Shown piece by piece: positions 52,714-60,766 of a stretch of DNA of 64,000 nt. Origin of the DNA: Paenibacillus swuensis (GTDB taxonomy: Bacteria; Bacillota; Bacilli; Paenibacillales; DY6); NCBI RefSeq assembly GCF_001644605.1, contig NZ_CP011388.1:4879501-4943500 (forward strand). Reading direction: 5' to 3'. The notes below the pieces were generated by a model that was not told the origin of the DNA, ran no database searches, and was given only the letters and a program-made list of their open reading frames with translations. A program made the position numbers and the translations under genes. Every line of letters starts with the position of its first letter. Within the stretch, counting starts at the first letter, position 1.

Positions 52714-53762
52714 GATCCCACCTCCACCGGTCGATGTTCACGGGCTGAACGGTGAACAGCGTCTACAATTCGCAGATTCCTTAGGCCTGTCTCCACGGTA
52801 ACCGTGGCGCTCTTGTTCTCGGCAATCGCTGTAATGAAGGCTTGATGCTGATTGTAAGGATTGTTTTCTATACATACTTCAGCCATCCGAAACTCCTCGT
52901 ATGTGCGGCGAGTGGGAATGTTGGGCTCCTTCACCTGAATAAACGATCCCTCATACCTAGCATTCAGCATGAGCTCCGTTTCCCGGTTATTAGTAATAGT
53001 CACGTATCCTTCCGTCCCATAAACCGTAACTACATACTGATAGCTGCAATAAGAGGATTCCAGCGTTCCCAGCGCTCCTCCCCGGAACCGGCAAGTCGCG
53101 GAAGTCACATCATCTCCGCCGATATTGGGCGAAAACCGGTTATGGCTGTATGCGAATACTTCTTCGATCTCATCATCAATTAACCATTCCGCCATATTCA
53201 CGCTATGCAGCGCCAGTTGAATGAACGATCCGCCGCCGGTCTTCACAAGCGAGCTCCGCCAGTTGTCTGCGGGAATGTACTTTCCGCTGACCCCTGCCCC
53301 TCTGCAACGCACGGAAGTCACCTCTCCAATCAATCCTCTAGAAATGATATCCTTCGCCTCGTGATACAATCCGTTATCATAGAAGCTCATGTACATGCCG
53401 GCGACGGTACCGCTCTCCCTGGCAGCGTGCGCAATCGCTTCCGCTTCCTGCACCGTTGTAGCCAGCGGCTTCTGGACCAACACGTGCTTGCCTGCTTGCA
53501 AAGCCGCTACAGCTTGTTCCGCATGCAGGTAATTCGGCGTAGAAATGTCCAGGGCATCAATACCTTCAACAAGCGCATCCACAAATCTAGTTGACCAAGG
53601 GATCCCCCTGAGTTCAGCCGATGCTTTCCGGCAAACCTCTTCATTGGAGTCCACTAACAGTACAAGCTTCGCATTCTTGGTTTCCAAATAACGCTTTCGG
53701 ATCATCGCAGCCATCCCTCCGCATCCGATCAGTGCCACATGAACTATTGCCTTCATCGTCAT
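52710..53762 (-). CDS. Gfo/Idh/MocA family oxidoreductase
   Basis: A 350-residue NAD(P)-dependent sugar or polyol dehydrogenase. The Rossmann motif is VALIGCGGMAAMIRKRY; the family QKP motif is in HVLVQKPLATT; and GGGSFIQLALHSVNMAEWL carries the catalytic H. Several start codons are close together (53765, 53762, 53756) behind GAGAGG; I take the ATG at 53762 for its 8-base spacer. It is the first gene of the isomerase operon and divergent from an AraC gene that probably controls it. Confidence 0.88.
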   Translation of the reverse strand: MTMKAIVHVALIGCGGMAAMIRKRYLETKNAKLVLLVDSNEEVCRKASAELRGIPWSTRFVDALVEGIDALDISTPNYLHAEQAVAALQAGKHVLVQKPLATTVQEAEAIAHAARESGTVAGMYMSFYDNGLYHEAKDIISRGLIGEVTSVRCRGAGVSGKYIPADNWRSSLVKTGGGSFIQLALHSVNMAEWLIDDEIEEVFAYSHNRFSPNIGGDDVTSATCRFRGGALGTLESSYCSYQYVVTVYGTEGYVTITNNRETELMLNARYEGSFIQVKEPNIPTRRTYEEFRMAEVCIENNPYNQHQAFITAIAENKSATVTVETGLRNLRIVDAVHRSAREHRPVEVGS

Positions 53763-53912
53763 CATCAAAACCTCTCTGCTAAAGTACTTTAAGAATACCA
53801 GAACCAACTTGAGATAAATGACAGAACAGTTATAATAAATAGCACTAAAGTATGATTAATACTATATAATCACATTATGAAGAATACCATTCTTACATAA
53901 AGGGGCTGCGCT

Positions 53913-54761
53913 ATGATTTTTTATCCGGGTTCAACAAAGCTTACTTACGGATCCCGTCTGACCTCGCAATCCCCTATTTCCGATCGATTCCATGCCCACC
54001 AAGGCATAGAGTTTTATTACATTCACGAAGGCCGGGGTAAGATGATGATCAATCGACGATTAATCGAATTCGGACCGGGCACCTTATTTATTTTTCAACC
54101 CTACCAGATGCACAAGCTGCTCCTTCAATCCCAAGAGTTCGTTCGTTCCTACATGCTGATGGAGCCTACTTCATTCATCTCTGCGGCTGCTCCCTTTCCT
54201 CAATTGTCTAAATTCTTAACGTATTTATGGAAGACTGACCTTGACCATCCTTATGTTATCGGATTACATGAGCATCATTCACTGGTAATACAACTGACTG
54301 AATTGCCTGTACTCCTGGATCACACGAAAGAAAATACGCAAGGAGAAGAACAACAATTAGCTATCCTATCTTTTTTGCATAAGCTCAGGCATTATTGGCA
54401 AACGACAACCGATGCCGCCCGGCAAGTACATGTTCCCAGACCGCTTACCCACACCGAACAGATTCTGGATTGGCTTGAATATCATTATACAGAGCCGTTT
54501 GAACTCCAGCGTCTTGCCGACGCGCTTCATCTGTCGCCAAAGCATTTGTCCACGTTGTTCAGGCAATCGACCGGGGAAACGTTAACGTCCTACATCACAA
54601 CTCGAAGGCTGAAGGATGCTTGTCTTCAGTTGCAATCCACCACGAAGTCCGTTGCGATCATCGGGGATGAAGCCGGCTTTCCGCATACTTCCTATTTCAT
54701 CCGAACCTTTAAGCAGGAATATGGCGTAACTCCTTTGCAATTCCGAAGAAGCTTTCAATAA
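53913..54761 (+). CDS. AraC-family transcriptional regulator
   Basis: A 282-residue regulator with a cupin domain (FHAHQGIEFYYIHEGRGKMMI, GTLFIFQPYQMHKL) and two C-terminal helix-turn-helix units (LADALHLSPKHLSTLFRQSTG; IGDEAGFPHTSYFIRTFKQEYGVTPLQFR). Its overall pattern is close to the AraC protein at 175-1035 (both have FQPY and SKSVEW/TKSVAI strings), suggesting paralogues. The ATG at 53913 follows AAGGGG. It is divergent from the Gfo/Idh/MocA-isomerase operon, its likely target. Confidence 0.9.
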   Translation: MIFYPGSTKLTYGSRLTSQSPISDRFHAHQGIEFYYIHEGRGKMMINRRLIEFGPGTLFIFQPYQMHKLLLQSQEFVRSYMLMEPTSFISAAAPFPQLSKFLTYLWKTDLDHPYVIGLHEHHSLVIQLTELPVLLDHTKENTQGEEQQLAILSFLHKLRHYWQTTTDAARQVHVPRPLTHTEQILDWLEYHYTEPFELQRLADALHLSPKHLSTLFRQSTGETLTSYITTRRLKDACLQLQSTTKSVAIIGDEAGFPHTSYFIRTFKQEYGVTPLQFRRSFQ

Positions 54762-54771
54762 CTCTGCGTAC

Positions 54772-54796
54772 AAAAAAAAAGAGAACCCTAAGGCTC
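54772..54796 (-). terminator. Weak terminator of prkA
   Basis: On the minus strand a short hairpin (GAGCC-TTAG-GG with a 2-base bulge before CTC) is followed by nine T residues. The stem is weak but the T tract is long, 22 bases past the prkA stop. Confidence 0.45.
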
Positions 54797-54818
54797 CCTT
54801 CAAATCAACTTGCATGTA

Positions 54819-56714
54819 TTATCGATTCAATAAACTTCCTACATACCGCAGCAATTCATTCGCGCAATGCGGGCAGTATCCGTGCTCATCAATTAACCTC
54901 TTCGTTACTTCATTCACGCGCTTGAGCTGACTCTCATCCGGCGTCTTCGAGGACGTTGTAATCTTCACGATGTCCTTCAAATCCGCGAACAATTTTTTCT
55001 CAATCGCTTCACGCAGACGCTCATGCGAGTTGTAATCAAACTTCTTCGCCTTCCGTGAATAGGAGGAAATGCGAATTAATATTTCCTCGCGGAACGCTTT
55101 CTTCGCGTTCTCGGAAATGCCGATTTGCTCCTCGATGGAACGCATCAGCCGCTCATCGGGATCCAGTTCCTCGCCTGTAAGAGGATCGCGTATTTTTTGC
55201 CAGTTGCAGAAGGCTTCGATATTGTCGAGGTAATTCTCGAACAATGTTTTGGCGGACTCCTCGAAGGAGTAAACAAACGCTTTCTGCACTTCTTTCTTAG
55301 CGAGATCATCGTATTCTTTACGCGCGATGGAGATATACGTCAAATACCGTTCCTTCTCATCCTTGGTAATCGACGAATGCTGATCCAATCCGTCTTTCAA
55401 GGCGCGGAGCACATCCAATGCGTTAATGCACTCCACGTCCTGGCGGATGAGCGCCGTCGAAATCCGGTTAATAACATAGCGGGGATCGATACCGGACATG
55501 CCCTCTTCCGTAAACTCATTCTGCATTTCCTTCACATCGGCATCTTTATAGCCTTCGATGATTTCCCCGTCGTACATACGCATCTTCTTCACAAGATCCA
55601 TGCCCTGTTTCTTGCTTTCCTTCAGGCGCGTCAGGATGGAAAAGATCGCCGAGGCCTTCAAGGTATGCGGCGCAATATGAATATGCTTCATATCGCTGTG
55701 ACCGATGAGCTTCGTATATATTTTCTCTTCTTCAGAAACCTTCAAATTGTACGGAATGCGCATGACAATCATCCGGGACTGAAGCGCTTCATTCTTCTTG
55801 TTGGCAATAAATGACTTGTATTCCGTCTCATTCGTATGGGCCACAATGAGCTCATCGGCCGAAATTAAGGCAAACCGCCCGGCTTTGAAATTCCCCTCCT
55901 GCGTCAGGGAGAGCAGGTTCCACAGAAACTTCTCATCACATTTGAGCATCTCCTGAAACTCCATTAACCCGCGATTCGCTTTGTTCAGCTCCCCGTCGAA
56001 CCGATAGGCCCGCGGATCCGATTCCGAGCCGAATTCGGTAATCGTGGAGAAATCGATGCTGCCGGTTAAATCCGCAATATCCTGCGACTTCGGATCCGAA
56101 GGGGAGAAGGTACCGATGCCTACCCGGTTTTCCTCCGAGATGAACACCCGTTCCACCATCACATCTTCGATTCGGCCGCCGTATTCCGTTTTGAGCAACA
56201 TTTGACTGTACGGGGACAGACTTCCTTCGATTTTCACACCGAGCTCTTTTTCCAGCTCAGGCCTTAACTCTTGCGGAATCAGATGAAGCGGATCCTCATG
56301 CATCGGGCAGCCCTTAATGGCGTACACCGCCCCGTATTCGGTTCGGGAGAAGCGTTCCAGCCCTCTTTTGAGCATCGTAACAATCGTTGATTTACCTCCG
56401 CTGACCGGACCCATCAATAGCAGAATCCGTTTACGAACCTCGAGCCGCCGAGCCGCCGAATGAAAATATTCCTCAACCAGCTTCTCGATGGACTGGTCCA
56501 GACCGAAAATTTCAGACTCGAAAAAATTATATTTTTTCACGCCGTTATCGGTCCGCACGCCCTGGGACTTAATCATATCGTAGACTCGTTCGTGCGCTGT
56601 CATGGCCAAATACGGCTTTTCCCTCACTAAATTAATGTATTCCGAGAAAGTACCCGTCCATGCCAATCGTTCGGTCTCAACTCTGTGTTCTGCGATTCTT
56701 CTCCAAATGTCCAC
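54819..56714 (-). CDS. prkA: PrkA serine protein kinase (AAA+ type)
   Basis: A 631-residue protein, the same length as Bacillus subtilis PrkA. An AAA domain spans about 60-370 with Walker A GPVSGGKST (102-110); the C-terminal PrkA domain contains the proposed Hank's-like catalytic region. The last part has CPHCANELL, a zinc-knuckle-like Cys pair. PrkA is reported as a kinase or AAA protease active early in sporulation and in stress (YeaG in enteric bacteria). The start is a GTG at 56714 (MDIWRRIAEHR) with GGAGG 7 bases upstream; a longer reading begins inside that site. The usual partner yhbH is not adjacent. Confidence 0.94.
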   Translation of the reverse strand: MDIWRRIAEHRVETERLAWTGTFSEYINLVREKPYLAMTAHERVYDMIKSQGVRTDNGVKKYNFFESEIFGLDQSIEKLVEEYFHSAARRLEVRKRILLLMGPVSGGKSTIVTMLKRGLERFSRTEYGAVYAIKGCPMHEDPLHLIPQELRPELEKELGVKIEGSLSPYSQMLLKTEYGGRIEDVMVERVFISEENRVGIGTFSPSDPKSQDIADLTGSIDFSTITEFGSESDPRAYRFDGELNKANRGLMEFQEMLKCDEKFLWNLLSLTQEGNFKAGRFALISADELIVAHTNETEYKSFIANKKNEALQSRMIVMRIPYNLKVSEEEKIYTKLIGHSDMKHIHIAPHTLKASAIFSILTRLKESKKQGMDLVKKMRMYDGEIIEGYKDADVKEMQNEFTEEGMSGIDPRYVINRISTALIRQDVECINALDVLRALKDGLDQHSSITKDEKERYLTYISIARKEYDDLAKKEVQKAFVYSFEESAKTLFENYLDNIEAFCNWQKIRDPLTGEELDPDERLMRSIEEQIGISENAKKAFREEILIRISSYSRKAKKFDYNSHERLREAIEKKLFADLKDIVKITTSSKTPDESQLKRVNEVTKRLIDEHGYCPHCANELLRYVGSLLNR

Positions 56715-56934
56715 CCCAGAACCTCCTCCCATGTGCTAGCCAAATTGTTAGAACTCACTTGAAGGTAAAAATAGTGTATTACATACCTATGCACCCGAGG
56801 GGGATAAGTTTCCCGAATTTTTAGGCAAAAGCCCTCTGATTTTTGGAGGCGGAACCTACATGGGACGAAAGAATCATGGGGTAGCTAACAAGGCCCAGAC
56901 TTGCGGTTTGGGAGACCGGTGATCGAGCAAATTA

Positions 56935-56943
56935 TGCTATAAT
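56935..56943 (+). promoter_or_regulatory. Extended -10 promoter of the DUF2161 gene
   Basis: TGCTATAAT, a perfect extended -10, 46 bases before the ATG at 56989. No clear -35 at the right distance. Confidence 0.55.
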
Positions 56944-56988
56944 GCCATAATAGAACTTCATGGGAAATGGAATCGGAGGGGCTCAACT

Positions 56989-57717
56989 ATGGCTGTCCGG
57001 GAAGAAACAGAACTATGCGCTCCGGTGAAAAGCTTCTTTGAAGCGCGAGGGTTCGCGGTGAAGAGCGAGGTGCGCGGTTGCGATCTGGTCGGGGTGCATC
57101 CTGAAGCGAAAGAACCGGTAATTGTTGAATTGAAAAAGACGTTTAATCTGGCCTTGTTATTTCAAGGCATGGAACGGCTCCGCATGTCGGGGAATGTATA
57201 TTTGGCGGTGGAACGGAACCGCGCCAAGAAAGGCGCCCACAATCAACGCTGGAGTGATATTGTGGAGCTGTGCCAGCGGCTGGGGCTGGGGTTTATCACC
57301 GTGACGTTCTACGTCACGAAGAAGCCGCTTGTCGAAGTGCTGTGCGAGCCTTCGGCGGCGGGGGCGGGTGTTCCCGCCGCCAAGCGCTCTCGCGTGCGCG
57401 CGAGCAAGCTGCTCTATGAATTCGCCGAGCGCAGCGGCGATTATAATGTAGGCGGCAGCACGAAGCGGAAGCTCGTGACCGCCTATCGGGAGAAGGCGCT
57501 GCAGATCGCCTATCATCTGGAGCAGCATGGCCGGCTAAGCCCGGTCAAGCTCAGGGAGCTGACCGGGTCGCCGAAGGCGGCCGGCATCCTGCAGAAGGAC
57601 TACTACGGCTGGTTCCGGCGGGCGCAGCGGGGCGTGTATGAGCTCACGCCCGAAGGAAAAGCCGCTCTGACTTCCCATGCGGAAGTCATAAGCGGCTTTA
57701 GCGGCGGTGCGAATTGA
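56989..57717 (+). CDS. DUF2161 PD-(D/E)XK nuclease-like protein
   Basis: A 242-residue protein. The first 110 residues carry the PD-(D/E)XK core: D32 in GCDLVGVHP and E47-x-K49 in VIVELKK, as in DUF2161 'putative PD-(D/E)XK phosphodiesterases'. The rest is helical with a winged-helix-like segment (LSPVKLRELTGSPKAAGILQ) and YGWFRRAQRGVYELTPEGK near the end. The second half of the gene is clearly richer in G and C (codons ending G/C) than its neighbours. The function in this family is unknown; DNA repair or defence is only a guess. The ATG at 56989 follows GGAGGGG. Confidence 0.78.
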   Translation: MAVREETELCAPVKSFFEARGFAVKSEVRGCDLVGVHPEAKEPVIVELKKTFNLALLFQGMERLRMSGNVYLAVERNRAKKGAHNQRWSDIVELCQRLGLGFITVTFYVTKKPLVEVLCEPSAAGAGVPAAKRSRVRASKLLYEFAERSGDYNVGGSTKRKLVTAYREKALQIAYHLEQHGRLSPVKLRELTGSPKAAGILQKDYYGWFRRAQRGVYELTPEGKAALTSHAEVISGFSGGAN

Positions 57718-57758
57718 ATTGCGTGTGGCAGTGCACGAGTTTAATGGACTTATGCAAG

Positions 57759-57933
57759 AATAACGTAGAAAAATTACGCTATTCGTTCATTTAGAAAAAA
57801 TAACGTAAAAAAATGATCTTATTTTCCAGTATATTTACTGGTAAACGGATAAATGGACTGATTATGAGGAAATAGCGTAGATAATTTACGCTATTTTTAG
57901 CTTTTTCAGGAGTAACGTAATATTTCTACGTTA
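57759..57933. repeat. Four-copy array of TAACGTA-type palindromes
   Basis: Imperfect palindromes built on TA(A/G)CGTA and TACG(C/T)TA occur at 57759-57783, 57798-57824 (decayed right arm), 57871-57895 and 57913-57933. A separate CCAGTA/TACTGG palindrome lies at 57826-57841. The copies face a stretch without any ORF. I know similar elements to be scattered in Paenibacillus intergenic DNA, but cannot confirm family membership here. Confidence 0.7.
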
Positions 57934-58002
57934 GATAGCCATATCCCCTTCGCTCAGCCATCGCCCGGATGAGTTCAATCAGCGGCAACGCCTAGCGCTA
58001 TC

Positions 58003-58046
58003 GCTAAGCTATCGCTTTGCCACTGCTAAGCTATTGTTTTGCCACC
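58003..58046. repeat. Two tandem 22-base repeats
   Basis: Two adjacent copies (58003-58024 and 58025-58046), both starting GCTAAGCTAT, differ at three positions. Similar CGCTA/GCCAC words surround them. The 388 bases 57718-58105 thus hold only repeats and no gene I can support. Confidence 0.6.
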
Positions 58047-58105
58047 GCTAGCGCCACCACTCAACAGCATCGCCTTGCGCATCTCCTCGATGTCATCGCT
58101 GCCTA

Positions 58106-59311
58106 CTACGCCTGGCCGATCGCCAACTGCGCTAACGCTGCCTTCAGCCGTTCCATCCCGACCACCGTGGTCTCCCGGTCGGTATGCGTGTAGTTCATGC
58201 GCAGCGTGTTTCTCCGCGGTTCCCCCGCGTAGAACGAGGAGCCCGGCACGAACGCCACGCCTTGCGCTACGGCCAGCTTCATAAGCACTTCCGCGTCCAT
58301 ACCTTCCGGCAGTTCCACCCAGATGAACATGCCGCCCTTCGGCTCGCGGAAGGTTAACCCCTCGAAAGCGGGATCACGCAGCAATTCCACCATGAAGCGC
58401 ATGCGCTCTTCATAGTTGCTGGAGATGAGCGCGATGTGCGCATCCAGCGAGAACTCCTCGCAGCTTAGCAGCTCGTACAGCGCTTGCTGGTCGGTCGCGC
58501 TCGAGTGCAGATCCGCGCTCTGCTTCGCGCGGGCAAGCATGGCGATCACGGCCGGATCACCAAGCACCCATCCGGTGCGCAGCGCAGGCGCCACCGTCTT
58601 GGAAAAGGTGCTCGTGTAGACGACCGCGCTTCCGTGAGGATGTTCGTCCAGCGAGAAAATCGTAGGATACGTTTCGCTGCGGTCGAACTGCACCTCACCG
58701 TAAGGATCGTCTTCCAGAATGAGCACATGGTTCGCTTTGCACGCCTGAAGCAAGCCTAATCGGCGTTCCAGGCTCCACACGCGGCCCGTCGGATTGGAGA
58801 ATGTAGGGACAACATAAACCATCTTGGGCTTGTGCTGCGCAAGCTTGCTTGCAAGGTCGTCCAGCAACATGCCGTTCGCATCGCTTTCCACCGCCACAAT
58901 CTGAACGCCTCGGGAGTGGAATACCTGCAGAGCGGCCAAATAGGTCGGATTCTCCACCAGCACCACGTCGCCAGGATCGAGATAGATACGGGACATCAGA
59001 TCAATGGATTGCTGCGAACCCGTGGTAAGGATGATTTCGTCCTTCGTAACCCGCATATTCTTGAGCGCCATTCGTTCCGCAATCTTCTCGCGGAGCGGGG
59101 CGAACCCTTCCGTCAGGTTGTATTGCAGCACGCCCTTGCCTTTCAGAAATACACGATCGTAAGCCGCGCGCACCGCATCCAGAGGAAACAACTCCTCCGC
59201 AGGCAAGCCGCCCGCGAATGAGATAATGGTGTTGCCCTGAGTCAACTTAAGAATTTCACGTACGGCTGAAGATTTAACGCCGCCCATCCCTTTTGAAAAA
59301 ACGTAGTCCAC
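58106..59311 (-). CDS. PLP-dependent aminotransferase (class I/II, LysN-like)
   Basis: A 401-residue fold-type I transaminase. The PLP lysine is in TSTFSKTVAPALRTGW, the phosphate-binding GSQQSIDLM follows a TTG, and NPTGRVW and LEDDPYGEVQF are the substrate and PLP-N1 motifs. The sequence is most like 2-aminoadipate/branched-chain or aromatic transaminases related to MocR C-terminal domains. No DNA-binding domain is attached. The start is a GTG at 59311 with GGAGG 7 bases upstream. It is not in an obvious operon. Confidence 0.9.
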   Translation of the reverse strand: MDYVFSKGMGGVKSSAVREILKLTQGNTIISFAGGLPAEELFPLDAVRAAYDRVFLKGKGVLQYNLTEGFAPLREKIAERMALKNMRVTKDEIILTTGSQQSIDLMSRIYLDPGDVVLVENPTYLAALQVFHSRGVQIVAVESDANGMLLDDLASKLAQHKPKMVYVVPTFSNPTGRVWSLERRLGLLQACKANHVLILEDDPYGEVQFDRSETYPTIFSLDEHPHGSAVVYTSTFSKTVAPALRTGWVLGDPAVIAMLARAKQSADLHSSATDQQALYELLSCEEFSLDAHIALISSNYEERMRFMVELLRDPAFEGLTFREPKGGMFIWVELPEGMDAEVLMKLAVAQGVAFVPGSSFYAGEPRRNTLRMNYTHTDRETTVVGMERLKAALAQLAIGQA

Positions 59312-59428
59312 AGTACTTCCTCCCTGTCCCTGTTATGAAAGTTTACGAATTGTTGATATTAGACAAATGTTACATGGAAATGACCATGTCCGCAACCTTA
59401 TTTTTTTCAAACATGTACAGCATAAAAT

Positions 59429-59469
59429 CATCCCCGACCCACGCCTCATCAGCAGTGAATTCGGGGATG
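59429..59469 (-). terminator. Terminator of the 55-residue protein gene
   Basis: CATCCCCGA and TCGGGGATG form a perfect 9-base-pair stem with a 23-base loop, followed on the minus strand by ATTTTATG. Confidence 0.6.
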
Positions 59470-59499
59470 TGAATTTTCATCTTTTAACGCAAAGTACAC

Positions 59500-59667
59500 T
59501 TACAAGCCGCAAGAGCCTTCATACCCGTCATTTCTCTTCATCTCGTCCAGGTGATCCCGCATTTCTTCATCATCAGGCATCTCAGCCACGATGGACGGCG
59601 GTTCATGAAACTCAACATGACCTTTGGGTTTACGCAAATCGGTGTCGGTACTCGGTGTTTGTTCCAT
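59500..59667 (-). CDS. Small acidic protein of unknown function
   Basis: A 55-residue, highly charged protein (EFHEPPSIVAEMPDDEE then MRDHLDEMKRNDGY) ending in YEGSCGL. Support for it being real: AGGAG lies 9 bases before the ATG at 59667; it lies 57 bases after the flavoprotein gene on the same strand; and a terminator follows. No known motif. The single Cys near the end could link it to the thiol-active flavoprotein upstream, but that is a guess. Confidence 0.6.
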   Translation of the reverse strand: MEQTPSTDTDLRKPKGHVEFHEPPSIVAEMPDDEEMRDHLDEMKRNDGYEGSCGL

Positions 59668-59724
59668 CAGCGAACACTCCTGTCTGTCCAAATCTATTCT
59701 ATAGAACTATCATTTACCAACACG

Positions 59725-60642
59725 TTACAAATTATTATTCTTTCGCTGCATGATGGTCTTGTGCATCCAGATTGCGGACTGCAGCCCTTCCCCCATCGCA
59801 ATAACCGCTTGCTCGGAGTGAACGCCAACATCGCCGGCCGCCCATAATCCCGGGACGTTCGTTTCCTTGGTTCGGGCATCCGTAACGACGTGTTTATTCT
59901 CCATCCGCTCCGCACCCAGCATGGAGGCCAAATCCGAGTGGATTTTATTCCCGCCAAACGCGATAAAGCCGCATTCTCCTCGGATCATGGACCCGTCTTC
60001 CATTAATGCGCCACGGAAATCATGATTCCCCACAAATTCGATTTGGGCGACGGATTGTTCAACATAGATGATCCCCTTTTCTTCCAGCCTTGCGAGCAAC
60101 CGATCTTCTATTCCAACCTTTTCATGATTAATATAAGTCAGCTTGTCCGTCCATGGTGAAATCGTCAGAGCCATATTCGCGCCCGGTATCCCGGAACCAA
60201 TGACGACTCCTTCCTTCCCCTTCATTTCGTAGCCGTCGCAATCCGGACATACATACAGGGTGGATCCCAGACATTCGGCCAGACCCGGTATAGGAGGATA
60301 ACGGTCGGACAATCCGGTGGCCAGGAGCAAGGTATACGCCTGCAGCGTCCCTCCGTCTTTCATCTTCAATTCAAATATATCCCCCTTCTTCGAAGCCTTA
60401 ATCACTTCTCCCTGCATGAAGCGAATGCCCGTCCGTTCCGCTTGCTCTCTTCCTAAGCGGCGCAGTTCAAGTCCGGAAACGCCGTCTGGCCACCCCAGAA
60501 TGTTATGATAACTGCGACATGTCGTAGATCTGCCGCTTCCCGCATCCACAACAAGCACGTTGTCTCCGTAACGTCCTAATTGAATGGCCGCCTGCGTTCC
60601 CGCCAAGCCGCCTCCGATAATAATTCCTTCAAATATAGACAT
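59725..60642 (-). CDS. Thioredoxin-reductase-like flavoprotein
   Basis: A 305-residue FAD/NAD(P)H oxidoreductase. The FAD motif is IIIGGGLAGTQAAIQLGRYG and the NADPH-binding site is GVVIGSGIPGANMA. The redox-active pair is C132-P-D-C135 in YVCPDCDGYE; thioredoxin reductases mostly have CATC here. PGLWAAGDVGVHSEQAVIAMGEG is the second FAD motif. NADPH site lacks the HRR motif of standard thioredoxin reductase (INHEKV), so the hydride donor or partner may differ, as in bacillithiol reductase or ferredoxin-type groups. The ATG at 60642 follows AAAGGAA. A good promoter is upstream. Confidence 0.88.
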   Translation of the reverse strand: MSIFEGIIIGGGLAGTQAAIQLGRYGDNVLVVDAGSGRSTTCRSYHNILGWPDGVSGLELRRLGREQAERTGIRFMQGEVIKASKKGDIFELKMKDGGTLQAYTLLLATGLSDRYPPIPGLAECLGSTLYVCPDCDGYEMKGKEGVVIGSGIPGANMALTISPWTDKLTYINHEKVGIEDRLLARLEEKGIIYVEQSVAQIEFVGNHDFRGALMEDGSMIRGECGFIAFGGNKIHSDLASMLGAERMENKHVVTDARTKETNVPGLWAAGDVGVHSEQAVIAMGEGLQSAIWMHKTIMQRKNNNL

Positions 60643-60678
60643 CGTGTTAAATTCCTTTCTTCCTGTAGACCATTCTGT

Positions 60679-60707
60679 ATTATCTTTACCCAAAATAAAG
60701 AAGACAA
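60679..60707 (-). promoter_or_regulatory. SigA-type promoter of the flavoprotein gene
   Basis: On the minus strand TTGTCT (60702-60707) and GATAAT (60679-60684) with a 17-base spacer, 37 bases before the start codon. Confidence 0.6.
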
Positions 60708-60766
60708 CCCAGCAGCTCACATGGAGCGTAAAGGTTGTCATGAGTTTCGTCTTGAATTGTCTTAAG

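Noticed and set aside
57759-57933. CRISPR array
   Set aside because: The repeats are palindromic, unevenly spaced (39, 73 and 42 bases) and not identical, and no cas gene is in the window.
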